Shown: one piece after another, positions 24,276 through 24,633 of the stretch
How the letters are laid out: each line of letters starts with the position of its first letter
Position numbering within the stretch: the stretch's first letter is position 1
Assembly (NCBI GenBank): GCA_036008175.1
Contig: DASYOB010000087.1
Location: forward strand, 1 to 24,633
DNA: 24,633 nt
Reading direction: 5' to 3'
Source of the DNA: DATARH01 sp036008175
Lineage (GTDB): Bacteria > Pseudomonadota > Alphaproteobacteria > ATCC43930 > CGMCC-115725
Position numbers and translations under genes: made by a program
The notes under the pieces: model-generated
Told to the model about the DNA's origin: nothing
Databases searched by the model: none
What the model saw: the letters and a program-made list of their open reading frames with translations, nothing else

Positions 24276-24633
24276 AATGCCAGGACCCTAGGGGCGCGCA
24301 TTCAACGTCCGCCGATGTAACGCCGATGGCAGATAATGAACTAGCGCGGACGGAAGCTACGAGCGTTACACCTGCCGCTCCCCTGTCTGGCGCAGAGAGG
24401 GTTCGCCGCCACCGCGCTCGGGAAAAGGCTGCGGCGACAGCCACGCCACTACTCTTCGAGCGGGCCGATTGGGAATTGTTCCTCAGACCGGGGACATTGC
24501 CACAGAAGGCCGGGTGTTCACTCGATCAGCTCGGCTCAGTCGTGCTTAAAGAGGCTGTCGATAACGCGCTTGATACCGGCACGGAGGTCGAACTTGAGCC
24601 GTTCGCTGGTGGGTATCGCATCGTCGACCGCGG
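24272..24633 (+). CDS. GHKL ATPase, topoisomerase VI subunit B-like, 3'-truncated by window edge
   Basis: The first 120 complete codons are visible, starting at an ATG that overlaps the primase stop (ATGA). After a disordered head with a basic AERVRRHRAREKA segment comes LFERADWELFLRPGTLPQKA, then the GHKL N-box VVLKEAVDNALDTG (Glu94, Asn98 and Asp101) and the beginning of the G1 box at IVDRG. The KEAVDNALD form resembles Topo VI B and MutL more than sensor kinases. In related elements this ATPase accompanies the Spo11-like protein, which supports a type IIB topoisomerase-like partner role (established for Topo VI, inferred here). The transducer domain, if any, lies outside the window. ATG 24326 is a less likely start. 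Confidence 0.72.
   Translation, partial: MKCQDPRGAHSTSADVTPMADNELARTEATSVTPAAPLSGAERVRRHRAREKAAATATPLLFERADWELFLRPGTLPQKAGCSLDQLGSVVLKEAVDNALDTGTEVELEPFAGGYRIVDR

Overview
The window looks like chromosomal DNA of a high-GC alphaproteobacterium, with the left edge of an integrated mobile element at its right end. The assignment rests on gene content: a paired psd-pssA phosphatidylethanolamine operon with a short Psd, a DUF6111 membrane protein next to a class II CCA-adding enzyme, DUF1285, and a MoxR/DUF58/DUF4159 cluster. Codon use in roughly 1-20000 is strongly GC-rich. The order (Rhodospirillales-like or Rhizobiales-like) cannot be settled from the sequence alone. No tRNA, rRNA or CRISPR array was seen, and no gene-free stretch exceeds 300 bases.

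Layout. (1) 1-2096: 3' part of clpB, cut by the window start. (2) 2097-4867, minus strand: a tightly packed operon DUF1285 > Nudix CoA-pyrophosphatase-like > DUF6111 > CCA-adding enzyme, whose last stop codon abuts the clpB stop. (3) 4898-11776, plus strand: MoxR AAA+ ATPase > DUF58 > BatA-like/DUF4159 protein > VWA-like membrane protein, a putative envelope-associated chaperone/adaptor system. A GC-rich palindromic repeat is read in frame near the start of the DUF58 gene. (4) 11786-13441: psd and pssA, which convert CDP-diacylglycerol and serine to phosphatidylethanolamine. (5) 13489-19984: an accessory metabolic island with three luciferase-like (LLM) flavin monooxygenases, a LysR regulator, an exported tandem ABM-domain protein, a TauE/SafE-type exporter and a SAM methyltransferase. 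LLM oxygenases next to a TauE-type exporter suggest oxidation of an organosulfur compound with export of sulfite or an anion; this is inference.

(6) About 20000-24633 has lower GC and is a mobile element: a tyrosine integrase with an N-terminal DUF4102-like arm domain, an unrecognised 207-residue protein followed by a perfect 14-bp inverted repeat, an AlpA/excisionase-like HTH protein, a 65-residue remnant of a Spo11/topoisomerase VI A-like protein, an archaeo-eukaryotic-primase-like replication protein, and the start of a GHKL ATPase resembling topoisomerase VI subunit B. The last four are linked by ATGA overlaps or short gaps. The most interesting feature is this replication/topoisomerase-like module: a type IIB topoisomerase-like A/B pair flanking a primase in a bacterial element, with the A partner cut off just after its presumed catalytic tyrosine. 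The element's far end lies outside the window.
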